DNA from: Bubalus kerabau
Lineage: Eukaryota; Chordata; Mammalia; Artiodactyla; Bovidae
DNA: 64,000 nucleotides
Reading direction: 5' to 3'
Assembly (NCBI RefSeq): GCF_029407905.1
Contig: NC_073630.1
Span: 44,045,001 to 44,109,000 of the forward strand
The translations under genes were made by a program, and so were the position numbers. Each line of letters starts with the position of its first letter. Positions within the stretch are counted from its first letter, which is position 1. The notes under the pieces were generated by a model, which searched no databases, was not told the origin of the DNA, and saw only the letters and a program-made list of their open reading frames with translations. Of the stretch, positions 10,198 through 21,915 are shown in pieces.

Positions 10198-10703
10198 GAT
10201 AGCATATTCAAAAGCAGAGACATTACTCTGCCAACAAAGGTTCATCTAGTCAAGGCTCTGGTTTTTCCTGTGGTCATGTATGGATGTGAGAGTTGGACTG
10301 TGAAGAAGGCTGAGCACCGAAGAATTGATGCTTTTGAACTGTGGTGTTGGAGAAGACTCTTGAGAGTCCCTTGGACTGCAAGGAGATCCAACCAGTCCAT
10401 TCTGGAGATCAGCCCTGGGATTTCTTTGGAAGGAATGATGCTAAAGCTGAAACTCCAGTACTTTGGCCACCTCATGTGAAGAGTTGACTCATTGGAAAAG
10501 ACTCTGATGCTGGGAGGGATTGGGGGCAAGAGGAGAAGGGAACAACAGAGGATGAGATGGCTGGATGGCATCACTGACTTGATGGACCTGAGTCTCAGTG
10601 AACTCCCGGAGTTGGTGATGGACAGGGAGGCCTGGCGTGCTGCGCTTCATGGGGATCACAAAGAGTCGGACACAACTAAGCAACTGATCTGATCTGATCT
10701 GAT
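10198..10703 (+). mobile_element. BovB LINE 3' fragment
   Basis: Matches the last 0.5 kb of BovB: 'gatagcatattcaaaagcagagac', 'tgtgagagttggactgtgaagaa', 'ctgatgctgggagggattggg', 'gttggtgatggacagggaggcc'. It ends in a (GATCT)n-like tail (10685-10702). The frame matches the BovB C-terminus at 10270-10479 and stops where an arginine codon CGA is TGA (about 10477-10479), a CpG-type change. There is also a 3-bp in-frame loss near 10402. Confidence 0.95.
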
Positions 10704-11324
10704 AAATATAAGTATACACACACATATATCTAAATATATAGCACCAATGTATACACACAGCTGCATTACTGTACTACTTATATTGAAGTTAGGTGTTAAA
10801 ACAGGAGGTTGACTATGTTTTATGACTTCACATTGTTTTCTCCATCTTAAAATAACTGCAAGCTTTCAGAGATTTCCTCTGGACTCTGCCTCTGCTTTTT
10901 AAAAATTTTAGTCCTGGGAAGCTCCACAGCTTTAAAGTAACTCAATACAACACATAAACATGGCTCATGGGGGTTCTGTTAAGGGTCTGTATGGATTCCT
11001 TGAATAAAATAGAGCCAACCCAAACACTTTGAGCAAATAATTCCAACAGTAAGCAATAATCACTGCCTCTAATATCCAAGCCATTCCTGCTCATCATTTT
11101 CCACCAAGGTCATGATTCATCACACCATCCTCCTAAATAATTACCCAAGACAAAACCCCATTCCTCCCACTCCTATTCATGCATGTTTAGCTTGGTGAGA
11201 GGCTCTCTAGCTATGTGCTGCAACAACCATGAGCAGATGACTAGCCCAAATTCTGACTTGACCCTGTGGTATTAAGGCAGATCTGTAGTTCTAAGGGGCC
11301 TTTGGAAACCACACTGTGATAGTC
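10704..11324. other. Unique DNA, short TA/CA tract at left
   Basis: A degenerate TATA/CA tract occupies about 10704-10740. The remainder contains no repeat family or gene that I recognise. Confidence 0.5.
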
Positions 11325-11405
11325 TTTCATTAATAAATTCATTCATTCAACAAATATTGAGGGAGCACTTTGTATGCCAGTTCATGCATCAGACACTATG
11401 TTTGC
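11325..11405 (-). mobile_element. L2-type LINE 3' tail, reverse
   Basis: 'aattcattcattcaacaaatattgagggagcactttgtatgccag' is the reverse of the L2 terminal motif (ctggcacatagtaggcgctcaataaatatttgttgaatgaatg). Confidence 0.7.
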
Positions 11406-11439
11406 CCTTGTGGTCCTTCAGTTTGTCTAAGAATATGAT

Positions 11440-11580
11440 CCATCGATTATTGAACACATTCTAGGTGTCAGGTGTTTTGCAAACATTGCCTAATTTCATC
11501 CTTGTAGAACTCTATGAACTAAGATTTATAAATTACAGAAGTGGAAGCTAAGATGCAGAGGATAAGAAAGTTACCCCTCA
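11440..11580 (-). mobile_element. MIR-type SINE, reverse
   Basis: 'attgaacacattctaggtgtcaggtgttttgcaaac', 'cctaatttcatccttgtagaactctatgaac', then 'cagaagtggaagctaagatgcagagg' follow reverse MIR order. A purine-rich tract (GGAAGGAAGGAGAAAGGG) follows at about 11590-11640. Confidence 0.6.
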
Positions 11581-11640
11581 AAAAATGAAGGAAGGAAGGA
11601 GAAAGGGAAAAACGGGAAGGAGAGAGGGAAGAGGGGAAAT

Positions 11641-12875
11641 GGAAGTAAAATACAAGAGTAGATACAATGGTAGCAGAGCTACCATTTCAGTGGCTACCTC
11701 TGAAAGCTACGTCTGACTTGAAAACAGCCTGCCCTGCATGCTTGGGTGCACCCCCAGATGCTGGAAAGAGAGGCCTTCTAATGCTGGATAGAAAGGATAA
11801 ACCCATATTAATTAATGATTCAGTGTGGTACACTGTGTGATACACTGTGTACATATATACACATTGTGTGTATAATATGTATATATGTACATAGTCACAA
11901 AGACCTAATTGAGTAAAATTTATTAAACTTAAAGGTTTGCATGTGGTTGGGGAAGTTATAAGAGCTTTTGAAAATCATTTTTTCTCCCCTTGCCCTTAGG
12001 ATGAAATAGTAAATAGGGATCAATGAGCAAATATATAAATACAGAAAAACAGGAAGCAAAGAAGAAAAAAGAGAAAGCCAAATTATGTTATTTGGCCTTA
12101 GGGGTTTATTGTCTTTTTATTTATTTTCCAAATTATTTTAAAGTTACATTTGTAAACTGCTATTGAAAGTTGTAACCGAATGACAATGTCTCATTTTTTA
12201 TCAGCCAAAATAATTCCCAACATTTCAAGTTAAGTTGTTTTTTTTTGGCTTGAACATGAGACAGCATTAAATAAGATTTGGAAAAGTCACCAAATTGCTC
12301 AAGTTAACTATATGAATTGTCAGCATTTTTTTTGTTCTTTTTGCTTAGCTGAAGTCCTTGTATTAGATAACTACTCTCATAAAAATGTTGAGTCTTCTCG
12401 CTGTTCTGATGAATCTGAATTTCACGAAGAAAGAAATTTTTGAGTACCTTTTTAGGAAAGAAACAAAAACTTTGTAACTGGAGATAGTTGCCATTTTTAA
12501 TATGTTTATTCATGAGTTTCATGAGTAGAGCATTTTTGGAAAGTTATGAAATGATGGTCAAGAAAACTGTTGTGAAAGACAATTATTGCAAAACTTCTTG
12601 ACTTAGTGTCCTCTTTTGGCACTTAGCCGATCTCACCAGCACATTCTAAACCTGAATTCTGGCTTGGTCCTCTTACCACACTGCATGGCTTCCATCTAGT
12701 GGTTACTGCCTGAGACTTACCAGGCAATCCTAAATCATAAAATGAGTAAATATTTAGCCCTGACAAAATATGACCCTATAAAGATATGAAGGCCATTTAC
12801 TGCCTAATTCCTTACTAGATGATATATCAGATTGCATATTTAACTGTATTTATTTGACTTCGAACAAATGTTAAA
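11641..12875. other. Unique DNA with a TG/TA tract and a CTCF-type motif
   Basis: Contains an imperfect tandem of 'tacactgtgtg' near 11828-11850 and a TATG/TACA-rich stretch to 11890. Otherwise no gene or interspersed repeat. The minus ORF at 12304-12522 has no recognisable family. Confidence 0.5.
12689..12702 (-). promoter_or_regulatory. CTCF-type core motif, reverse
   Basis: On the minus strand the site reads CCACTAGATGGAAG, matching 13 of 14 core positions (the GGC triplet reads GGA). It faces the plus-strand motif at 9023, which would form a convergent pair if both were bound. Confidence 0.4.
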
Positions 12876-13010
12876 CTCCCAGGGCCTCAGCTTTCTCATC
12901 TATAGATTGGGGTGAATAAGCACTTCACTTAGAATGTTTTGAGGTTTACATAGAATAATCCAGGCACTGCTGCAGTAACATAGTGCCTGGATCCTGGTAA
13001 CCGCCTTAAA
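12876..13010 (+). mobile_element. MIR SINE fragment
   Basis: 'cagggcctcagctttctcatctatagattgggg' is the MIR core. Then 'tgaggtttacatagaataatccaggcactgctgcagtaac' resembles the 3' half, ending at 'agtgcctgg'. Confidence 0.65.
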
Positions 13011-13317
13011 TAGCTTCATTCTTGTTTGTGGTGCTTTTGTTGGTGTTAGTTATAAAGTGAATGCCTTAGTGATGTTATTTCCATGCTCTGGACTACTTGC
13101 AAATCTGAATTCTTAGAACCTAATCATATTAATAGGTCTATTTGAATTAACACTCAAGTAAAATTTTAAGAGCAGTGAAAATAGTTATTATATCTTGAAC
13201 AGGCATTAAAAATCATAAATCTAAAAAGATCCTTTTTCCCTCTTCATCTTGAGTTGAAATTTTTGTGTGGGTTGTTTTTTTCTTTGCTTCTTGGCAGAGA
13301 GAGAGTCTCTTTAGCAG

Positions 13318-13535
13318 AGTGGTTTACAGAATAGAGTCTAAATGCCAGACTCCCTGTGTGTGGAACCCAGCTATGCATTTGCTAGCCATGTGACCTTGGG
13401 CAAGTTACTGAAAGGAACTGAAAGAAGTTCCTCAGTTTCTCAGTCTGAAAAATAAGCAGTTTAATAGGACAACCTCTGAGGGTTGTGATGAGCAAAAAGT
13501 AATATAACACATGGTTAGTATTATAAGAAGGTTAA
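13318..13535 (+). mobile_element. MIR SINE, near full length
   Basis: Full MIR order: 'ggtttacagaatagagtctaaatgccagact', 'tagccatgtgaccttgggcaagttactga', 'ttcctcagtttctcagtctgaaaaat', 'gggttgtgatgagc', and 'acatggttagtattat'. A short 'ggaactgaaagaagt' insertion interrupts the centre. Confidence 0.8.
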
Positions 13536-13798
13536 CCATTATTATTTTTTATCTTCTAACAGTGGTTTATTTTATTGCTTCTTTTAAAAAAAAATCTTGC
13601 TGGAACACAGTAAAAATCTTTGCTATTCATAAATGTATTCAGTCATTTCAAAGTATTGTTTATCGTACATTACTACTATTATGTAATACTATTATAAAAT
13701 TCCCTGTAAGTCTGTGCAAGCCAGATTTAAAAAACAAAAAACAAAAACACTTGACCAATAGGCACCAAGGTGAATGAGATTCCAGGCTAGAACATCAT

Positions 13799-14007
13799 TA
13801 GCATAATAGCTCAGATGGTAAAGAGTCTGCTTACAATGCAGGAGACCTGGGTTGGATCCCTGGGTCGAGAAGATCCCCTGGAGAAGGAAATGGCAACGCA
13901 CTCCAGTATTCTTGCCTGGAGAATTCCATGGACCGAAGAGCCTGGTAGGCTACAGTCCATGGGGTCACAAAGAGTTGGACACGACTGAGCAACTTCACTT
14001 TCACTTT
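13799..14007 (+). mobile_element. Bov-tA SINE, full length
   Basis: tRNA-like head ('tagctcagatggtaaagag'), B box region ('gacctgggttggatccctggg'), body, and a 3' end with (TTCACT)n-like 'cttcactttcacttt'. The ORFs on the minus strand here are the usual SINE shadows. Confidence 0.95.
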
Positions 14008-14548
14008 AAAGATACTATTTAGCCCTAGGGAGGAGAAAGATGAGTACTCTCTGAACAGAGACAAAAGGAAATAGCACTGCACTGTTTGAGGATAAAGTCA
14101 ATCAAAACAGATAGCTGCTGAACAGGTGGCCATTTGTTGCTGAGTCACTGTTTCAAAGCATCACCGTTTGCTGTTAGGAAGAATGAACAGATGCCAGGAC
14201 TATAGCTTAGAGATTGTGTGTTGAGATATGAAGGTCAAGGTGATGTTTTAGATGGGGTTTATCAGAGGCAACTTCTGACACAAAGATTTATATGAAATAA
14301 TTCGTAGGAAGTGTTTCTAAGAAGAGAGGAGGAACTGGGAACAGAAAGGATGAGATGTCAAGCAGAGTTTAACTGAGGATCACGTTAGTTCAATCCCAAA
14401 TATGAGCAAGTGCTGGGGATGTCATAGGTCTAACCAAGACATGTTCTGATCAGGAACTAGGGAGCTGAAGCTCTGAATCAGTTGCTGACTAAAGACCAGC
14501 TCTTAGATACTTTCTTTTCACTGTATGCACAGGGAAAACATGTTCTAG
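14008..14548. other. Unique DNA, nothing recognised
   Basis: About 540 bp between a SINE and a BovB tail with no repeat family, RNA gene or credible ORF. Confidence 0.5.
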
Positions 14549-14878
14549 CATTCTTGAGAGCAAGGAGATCCAAACAGTAAATCCTAGAGGAAATCAGTCC
14601 TGAATATTCATTGGAAGGACTGATGCTAAAGCTGAAGCTCCAATACTTTGGCTACCTGATGTGAAGAACTGACTCATTTGAAAAGACCCTGATGCTGGGT
14701 AAGATTGAAGGCAGGAGGAGAAGGGGACAACAGAGGAGGAGATGGCATCACCAACTTGATGGACATGAGTTTGAGCAAACTCGGAGAGATAATGAATGAC
14801 AGGGAAGCCTGGCATGCTGCAGTCCATGGGGTCACAAAGACTTGGACATGACTAAGCAACTGAACTGAACTGACTGAT
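14549..14878 (+). mobile_element. BovB LINE 3' fragment, internally deleted
   Basis: Enters at 'attcttgagag', lacks about a dozen bases found in sibling copies, then runs through 'ctgatgctaaagctgaagctccaatac' and 'gatgctgggtaagattgaaggcaggagg' to the (ACTGA)n tail at about 14858-14878. More diverged than the copy at 61286. Confidence 0.93.
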
Positions 14879-15236
14879 GTAACTCTTTAGGTACCAGGCA
14901 AATTTTGTTTTCCTTTTAAGTTCAAACCTGCTAGATAAATCTGTGTATTTTGACTGTGGGTGAAAATGAGAATGTTAAACTAAGAGTTTTTATCTTCAAC
15001 TCGGTGGTCCACCCCCATTAGGCAATTCACAAAAGACATGATTCAACTAGAAACCAATCATTCAGTAGCAATGTCAACACTTAGATTTAGTAGTAACTTC
15101 TCTCATGCAACCAAGAGCAAACTTAAGATGTGTTTTCCATAAATTTTGCCGTATCTTTGTTTTTTACTGTCCTTTTCTCACCTTTATGTTTCCTAAAGTT
15201 CATGAGTTTCGTAGTTTCATTCCGTCTATTTGCTAG

Positions 15237-15535
15237 GAACTGAATTGTTCTCCCTCCCAGATGTGTGTATTGAAGCCCCATTCAGAGATGGGGCCTCCAG
15301 TGATTAAGTTTAGTAGAGATCTTAAGGATGAGACTCTTGTGATGGAATTAGAAGGCATGCCAGAAAGTTAGCTTTCCCTGTATCTCTGGCATATGAAGAT
15401 GCAGTGAGAAGGGGGTCTCTGCAAGTCAGAAATAGAGGTCTCACCCAAAAACAACCATGCTGACACCTTGATCATGGATTTCTCAGCTTTAGAAGTAAAA
15501 GAGAAAATTTTCCTGTCTTTAAGCTGCCAGTCCAA
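15237..15535 (+). mobile_element. MLT1-type MaLR LTR fragment
   Basis: Forward order of the LTR: 'ctgaattgttctccctccca', 'gtattgaagcccc', 'gggcctccagtgattaagtttag', 'gatgcagtgagaagggggtct', 'gctgacaccttgatcatggatttctcagc'. It lacks the polyadenylation end. Old retrovirus-like LTR with no coding part. Confidence 0.7.
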
Positions 15536-17185
15536 GTAGACGAGGACACTATTTTTTTGCTCTTCTGGGACTAGTTTCTGAAACTAGAATAGAGGAAATT
15601 AAAAGAAAAGTTAATCAACATTGCCAGTCTTTAGCTTAGATATTAAAATGGAGATAGCCTTAAGTTCCCTAAGTTTGATAAAGAATCTGATGAATGCCAT
15701 TTTATAGAAATATTTGCCTTTTACAGGAAGTCAGGCACAACTTTTAAATCCAGAGTATGTTTTGAAATTGGCTGAAGTCTGATCATTACATGCCACTTAG
15801 AATTCTCAGTCTTGCTGGTGGAACATTTTGTAGTAACATTTAAAAATATAAACATTTTATTTTTCTCCTTCAGTGAAGGAAAGTGATTCATGATGAGTTC
15901 CTCTGTCCCTCTCTTCACCATATGTCTCCTGCTTGGTGTTGATTTCCTGCTGACATTAAAAGGAGCAACATGTATTGGAGTTAGAATGAAAGCTTAAAAT
16001 TTAATGGTGAACTTTTTGAACAGCATAGGTCACATTTTCTTATAAATCCACTTAAAATGCATTGTGAACCATTTCGCTATTTTGCAGAAGATTATTGTAT
16101 TGAAAGCATCAATGTTGCCTTTTTCCCAAAAGGCTAAGAAAAGTATTGTAAATAGATTTATTTCTGCAATGTAGTGAGAGGAGGAGCTTCCTGTGAGAAG
16201 CTGATAAGAGTCTTAGGATTCAATAATACACAGCCTATGATAGCCAGCTCAATGTTGAGAGACTCTAAGCATTTTATAATTCCTGATGGAAGGTTTCCTT
16301 TGCCTTCCTCTTTGCATGTTCTCCATTTGACAGCACTTATGCACGCCCATGCCAGATTATTATTTAGCACATCTCTGCTTTGGTTTCATGTTCATTTTTG
16401 TTAGATTGTTCAGCCTACATTTATCAGAGATCTACAGAAATTGTTTCAGAGTGGTACCAATGAATGCATGGAGGAATAACATTGCAGTATGTTTCTGCTG
16501 GCCCTATGCTTCGTCATGAGGAAATAATCATATTTCAAAGGTCGTTTCTTGGCTTATGTTTTTATCTTCCTTGTCCTACTTCAAATCCTGTAGTACATTT
16601 TGAACTGTCATTTGAGTGTGATGGCTATATTTATGTATCCATTTATCTGTATCACACAAAGATCTCACATATTGGATGCTTTTTTTTTTTTTTTTCCTAT
16701 TGTGAGTTACAGATAATCAGCTGTAAAAAACTTAAGAATGTTTTCTAGTTTCTCTAAATTTTAGTCAGAACATCAGTATGAGACCAGAAATTAATCCAGG
16801 AGTGAGTTAACATGGTTTGAATACTCAACAGGAGCATAGCATCTCATTTGTCTTTTCCTATTTTGGGAAAAAGAATACACGTTAAAGTGAAAATTAGTGG
16901 AGGAATGTCTTACCAGTGATACATTTTTACTGTGCTGTATACCCAAAAATGTCAGTTTTAACTATAGGAAATTGCATTTGATCATTTTGACCTAACAAAA
17001 AACCTGTCAGTTTCATATAGTTTGATCTAAAAATATGATACCATTTTAAGTATAATTGTTATGTACACTTCATCAGGCTAATTTAATTTTGATATACAAC
17101 ACTTTTTTATACATGACCCTCCTATTCAAAGTTTTGGTGTCTTAAAAAATCTCCAGTCATAGGAGAAGGGATAATTAAAGGTCCC
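15536..17185. other. Unique AT-rich DNA with a T-run
   Basis: No interspersed repeat or gene recognised in 1.65 kb. A (T)16 run lies at about 16680-16695. The facing ORFs at 16158-16404 overlap on opposite strands and have no family resemblance. Confidence 0.5.
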
Positions 17186-17200
17186 TTAGACTATATGGAA

Positions 17201-17407
17201 AACCTTCACCATGGTGGCTCAGAGGTTAAAGCGTCTGCCTGCAATGCGGGAGACCTCGGTTCAATCCATGGGTTGGGAAGATCCCCTGGAGAAGGAAATG
17301 GCAACCCACTCCAGTATTCTTGCCTGGAGAATCCCATGGACGGAGGAGCCTGGTGGGCTGCAGTCCATGGGGTCGCCAAGAGTTGGACACAACTGAGCGA
17401 CTTCACT
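17201..17407 (+). mobile_element. Bov-tA SINE with perfect 15-bp target-site duplication
   Basis: The SINE runs from an altered head ('aaccttcaccatggtggctcag') to 'gagcgacttcactt'. It is bracketed by identical 15-mers, ttagactatatggaa, at 17186-17200 and 17408-17422. Those fix both ends. The overlapping ORFs at 17195-17464 are SINE frames. Confidence 0.97.
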
Positions 17408-17714
17408 TTAGACTATATGGAAGAAATCTGGGAAGGAAGACTGCTGTTGACAGAAAACCAATGAAAGATCTATTTAACAAATAACAAAAAGGATAATGTA
17501 AATATGGATAAGATTTTTGCATCTTAAAGTAGAAATAATGAGTTTGAGTCCTAACCATCGATTTTTATGTATTATTCTTATGGCTAAAGGAATTTTGGAG
17601 ATTCTTCCATTTCATTTAATTCCCTCTCCATACAGATGTAAAAGCATTTATTTTGTCTTACAGCAAATAATAAACATAACGTCAGTTTTTTTCTGGGTTT
17701 AGTTTTTCACTCCC

Positions 17715-17990
17715 TCATGCTTCTTGTGTGCTAGGCGTTCTTCTGTCTGAGCACTAGGATTACTGGTGTGGATAGGTCAGGCAGTGTCTCTACTCCCAGG
17801 AAGCTTACACTCTCATAGAAACATCATATATATGTATGCTGGCTTCAGTATACTGAAAGATGGTGACTAGAAGTGGGCATTCTTTAAGATGGGCTGATCA
17901 GGATAGACCTCTCTGAGGAGGAGACAGTGACCTGAATGAGATAGAGTTAGACTGCCACAGAGGTAATTTCATCCCTAAGGGATCTGAGAC
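17715..17990 (-). mobile_element. L2 LINE 3' portion, reverse
   Basis: 'gtgtgctaggcgttcttctgtctgagcactaggatta', 'ctcccaggaagcttacactctcatag', then 'gatcaggatagacctctctgaggagg' and 'gacctgaatgag' follow reverse L2 order. Confidence 0.75.
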
Positions 17991-18361
17991 AGCAACAAGA
18001 CAGAATTTGGGGAAAACAGAAAAAGTCAGTGTTTGTGAAGCAAGAGAAAAGCTGAGAAATGAGGATTAGGAGGTTGGAGTGAAGTGGTGTCCATATATTC
18101 AATGTCTTTCTATTTTTATCCTTTGAAACTATTAACCCCAGAAATTCTGTTTAGAATTATTTGGAGGCTTTAGGTAACATGTATATAACCTGCTCACTTT
18201 GCTTTTGTTTCTTTTCCCTTAAGTTTTGCTATACTTTCTAAGATATTATTAGCCATTCTCTATTACTGCTCAGTCAGTTAGCTTACCCTGTGTTCTTTTG
18301 TGTCTCCCCTGCCCCCATCATAGGAGTGACTCATAATTTTCATATAATACAACCAATTTTT

Positions 18362-18512
18362 TATTTTTTAAACTTAAAAAAATATTTTTTATTGGAGCAT
18401 CATTGATTTACAGCATTGTTTTAGTTTCTGCTGTGCAGCAAAGTGAATCAGTTATAGATATACATATATCCACTCTGTTTTAGATTCTTTTCCCATATAG
18501 GTACAACCAAAT
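18362..18512 (-). mobile_element. Ruminant L1 3' end fragment, reverse
   Basis: 'attggagcatcattgatttacagcattgttttagtttctgctgtgcagcaaagtgaatca' is the reverse of an L1 3' UTR. The fragment ends near 'cccatatagg'. Confidence 0.75.
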
Positions 18513-19165
18513 TATACCCAAAGTGCATTCACATGTACACATAACAGAGATTGTACACAGCAACAGTAGACACGTACACAACACCGAGATTGGTGGGATC
18601 TTTATTTTGTTAAATTTCGCCCAAAACCAACTTAATTGGAATGGAGAGGGGAATATTTAAAAACCAAGAAAAAAGACTTGAATTAATGGAAAGATTGTAA
18701 ATAAATCCCTTTCATGAACATATCACAAGTGCTCATTCTTTGTATTTTTTGCGATATTCTTAACTATTTGCCAAAATGAAAAACCTATAAGTAGTGAATT
18801 TCTAGTTATTTTAATGTGACTAAATCATAATTTGCTATATACAATGTTAAACATGTTTATATAGATTTAGAATTTAAATTGATTTCAAGGTAAAAAGAGA
18901 GAGCATTTTTCTGATTATAAATGTTTAATTGTGGAAATTTCACTTGCTCAGGAGTCTGTATTTCATTCTTACTGCTTGCAATTTCAGAGAGGACCTCTAC
19001 TTTAAGCCTTTAGTACTGTTGTTGCAATTTAACATACATACAGTAAACATGTGTTTGCTAAATAAAGGAATGAAATAGAGAAGATATACTGTATAAACAT
19101 AATGCAAAATAAATATTTAGTCATCATACTATGTGTTTCATAAGTAAGGAAAGTTGTAAGCCTGA
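18513..19165. other. Unique AT-rich DNA
   Basis: No repeat family or gene recognised between an L1 fragment and the SINE at 19179. Confidence 0.5.
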
Positions 19166-19178
19166 TATGTATTTATTT

Positions 19179-19381
19179 TGATGTTGTTGTTTAGTTGCTA
19201 AGTTGTATCCCACTCTTTTACTGTAGTAAATCTGTCCATGGGATTTCCCAGGCAAGAATACTGGAGTGGGTTGCCATTTCCTTCTCCAGGGGATCTTTCT
19301 GACCCAGGGATTGAACCTGTGTCACCGGCATTTCCTGCATTGGCAGGTGGATTCTTGACCACTGAGCCACCAGGAAAGCCC
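19179..19381 (-). mobile_element. Bov-tA SINE, reverse, with 13-bp target-site duplication
   Basis: Reverse Bov-tA ending in the head 'gagccaccaggaaagccc'. The 13-mer tatgtatttattt is repeated at 19166-19178 and 19382-19394, fixing both ends. Confidence 0.96.
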
Positions 19382-19394
19382 TATGTATTTATTT

Positions 19395-21783
19395 ATACCA
19401 CTAACAAAAAATGATTATGAATTCACTTACATATTTGAGCTTTAAGTGTATTTCCATTAAATATCTTTTCTTAAAGGAATTTAATCTTGGCTCATGTGAT
19501 CATTTTATTATACCTCTTATATGGTTAAAGGATCTCTCTTTTTATTGATTACCTTTTTAGATTGCTTTATCAAGCAAAGGTAATATTTTGCATTGCTTCA
19601 TAGAATTTGTAAATTAAATGTACAAATGAAACAGTTTGCTAATTGTCAAGTTGCCCATAGTTTACATAGAAGTTAAGATGCATGGGACTAATGTTTTTAT
19701 TGGCACTTTTTCCATTGACTGCTGACACTTTCCAGGAATGTCAAATTGAATCAAGAAAGTACAAACTAGCCATTAAACATTTTTATCTGCTTATTAATTT
19801 CAGAGCACCTTAACAGAGACAATGTTTATTGTTCTCTGACAGTCCTTGATTTTGAATTAGATCACTTACCCATCATAATATTTATGGAATTCCAGAATAA
19901 AATTCTAGTAGAGAAAAAAATGTCAAAAAATAATTTGAAAAAGTCATGAAGTCAAAAAGATTCAGAAGACCCATGAACTTTATCATAGCTTTAAAAATAC
20001 CAACCACATTATAGCATTTTGTATAACAAAATTTCATATATATGGTGTTTTCAAATACTGCAGTGACCATTTATTCACAAATAAAGCTTAAAAAGTTAGC
20101 TACTATCCACATGTATATTATGGTATTTTAAAATTATCAATAGTATGCTCTGTTCTATTTGAAAATTTTTACAGTTAATTTTTAAATTTTCAGAGAGAGG
20201 ATTTCAATACTTAAAATATTCAAATAATTGAATTAACCATGTTTGATATTTTATAATAGTTTCCTATTTCAAATTTCATTTTGCATTATTGGTTAAATTT
20301 ATTAAAATAATTAGGATTAACAACAAAAATCCAGGAGTTCAGCATGTTTCTGTAGAATTCAGATTCCACGTTGACCTGCTTTTAGTGCAGTATTTGTCAC
20401 TAAGAAACATTTAAAGTTAGTATACACATCCGCTTTCTGAGCATTCTTTATATTTATAGATAATCATAGAAACATTGACTAGCATGCTATGGGATGCTGT
20501 CCTGCTTTCAGAGATGTACCACATGGGCATTGCCCTTTGTTTCCCATCTCCAGATAGCCCTTAGTTATTAGTTTCAGATCTACCACTTGTTTGCCCCAGT
20601 TCCACAGTAACTCCGATTTTAAAATAACAGTGAGTGAGACTTCACTAACGTCAGATTTGTAAATCCAAATAAATTAGGTCTATGTATTTCCTTTGCATAC
20701 TTCTTTGTTCTTGCTGAATACTTTAGTTAATCAATAATGAGTGATTTGACTTAGGAAATCCTTTGTCCATTTCCCAGGAAAATGTGTTTGCTTATTTTCC
20801 CTAAATTTCCTTTTCATTTTAAAATACTGTTTGAAGTTCATTGTAAGTGTTCCGTGAAGTTTTGTTTTAGCTCTTGTTATTTCTAGATTGTTTTGACCTT
20901 CAGACTTTATGGCTTGGGAAAACTCTGTTCTTTTAATAGATGGCTTTTCTTTTTATAGAAAAGAACTTTTTATTTTGCCACAAAGTTTTATGCTTTGTTC
21001 AATTTATTGTATTTTGAAGGTTTTTTGTTATTTGAGGTTTCTTTAATGTCATTTTTTAAAAACTCATGGCCCATTTTTTTCCTGAACTTTTAACAAGTTT
21101 TTTGTTTTTGTTTTAACAAATATTGCCAAAGCTTCTGATAGCTTTTATTTGTAAAAATGAAATAGTCTCAGGGGGAAAAAAAGGTCCATAAATATGTGTG
21201 TGTATGTGTGTGTGATGTGTATCTATTATAGAGAGCAAATTTCCATTTAAAAATCTAACATATTGATTGACAATAAAAACTTATCAAAAGTTGTTTTGTT
21301 TTCTAAAGGCAGGTTTCCTCCGTCTTCCTGTACATAAATTAGTTTGATAGAAAAAAAGCTACTTTCAACCAATGGAAATTTTTTTAGTAAGTTCAATTTT
21401 ATGTTCCTAGGAAATGCTTAAAGCCTTTTAAAAAATCAGAAAAGAAAGATATTTTATATGGATACTTCATGTTGCAAAGTAGCTTTTTAGCTAAAAGCTT
21501 AAAGTTGTACGTGGAGAAAACTCAAATTTGGGTTGATTTCAGATGCTTTAAGTTACTGCATTCCCAAGCTGGCTTGCGTACTTTTTAATACATAGCTTCC
21601 TTTGCCTGCTGGTCCCCTACATCCCAAAATTTTCATGGCCATGAGTTTTTCAGAACTCTTCTGTAATAGTGTTAATTTCTCAGTTGGGTTTTGATGTCAC
21701 CTTTGTCGCTTGTCTAGAAACCTGAGATTTTTCCCTGTCACACTAATGTACGAATGATTGTTCTTGGTCCGTGTTCCTTGGTT
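19395..21783. other. Longest repeat-free, AT-rich stretch in the window
   Basis: About 2.4 kb in which I recognise no SINE, LINE, LTR or DNA transposon, nor a credible coding frame. A (TG)n-like tract sits at about 21196-21216. The minus ORF at 19882-20070 is AT-driven. Possible conserved non-coding or slowly invaded DNA; this is inference only. Confidence 0.5.
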
Positions 21784-21915
21784 AAGCTCAGACCGTGAGC
21801 TTCTTGAGAGCAGGAATGCTTATGCTGCCTGCTTCGTCATTGCATTCTCAGTGCTTAGTGTGGTACCTATCTCATGCCAGATGACTGTTATCACCCAACA
21901 TCTTCACTGGATGAA
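21784..21915 (+). mobile_element. L2-type LINE 3' fragment
   Basis: 'accgtgagcttcttgagagcaggaatgct' followed by 'attctcagtgcttagtgtggtacctatctcatgcc' is the L2 3' end order (gtaagctccttgagggcaggg...cagtgcctagcacagtgcc). Confidence 0.7.

Noticed and set aside
13795..14007. tRNA gene, from tRNA-like A and B boxes
   Set aside because: The boxes belong to the tRNA-derived head of Bov-tA. No cloverleaf with a complete acceptor stem is present. The same applies to the other SINE heads.
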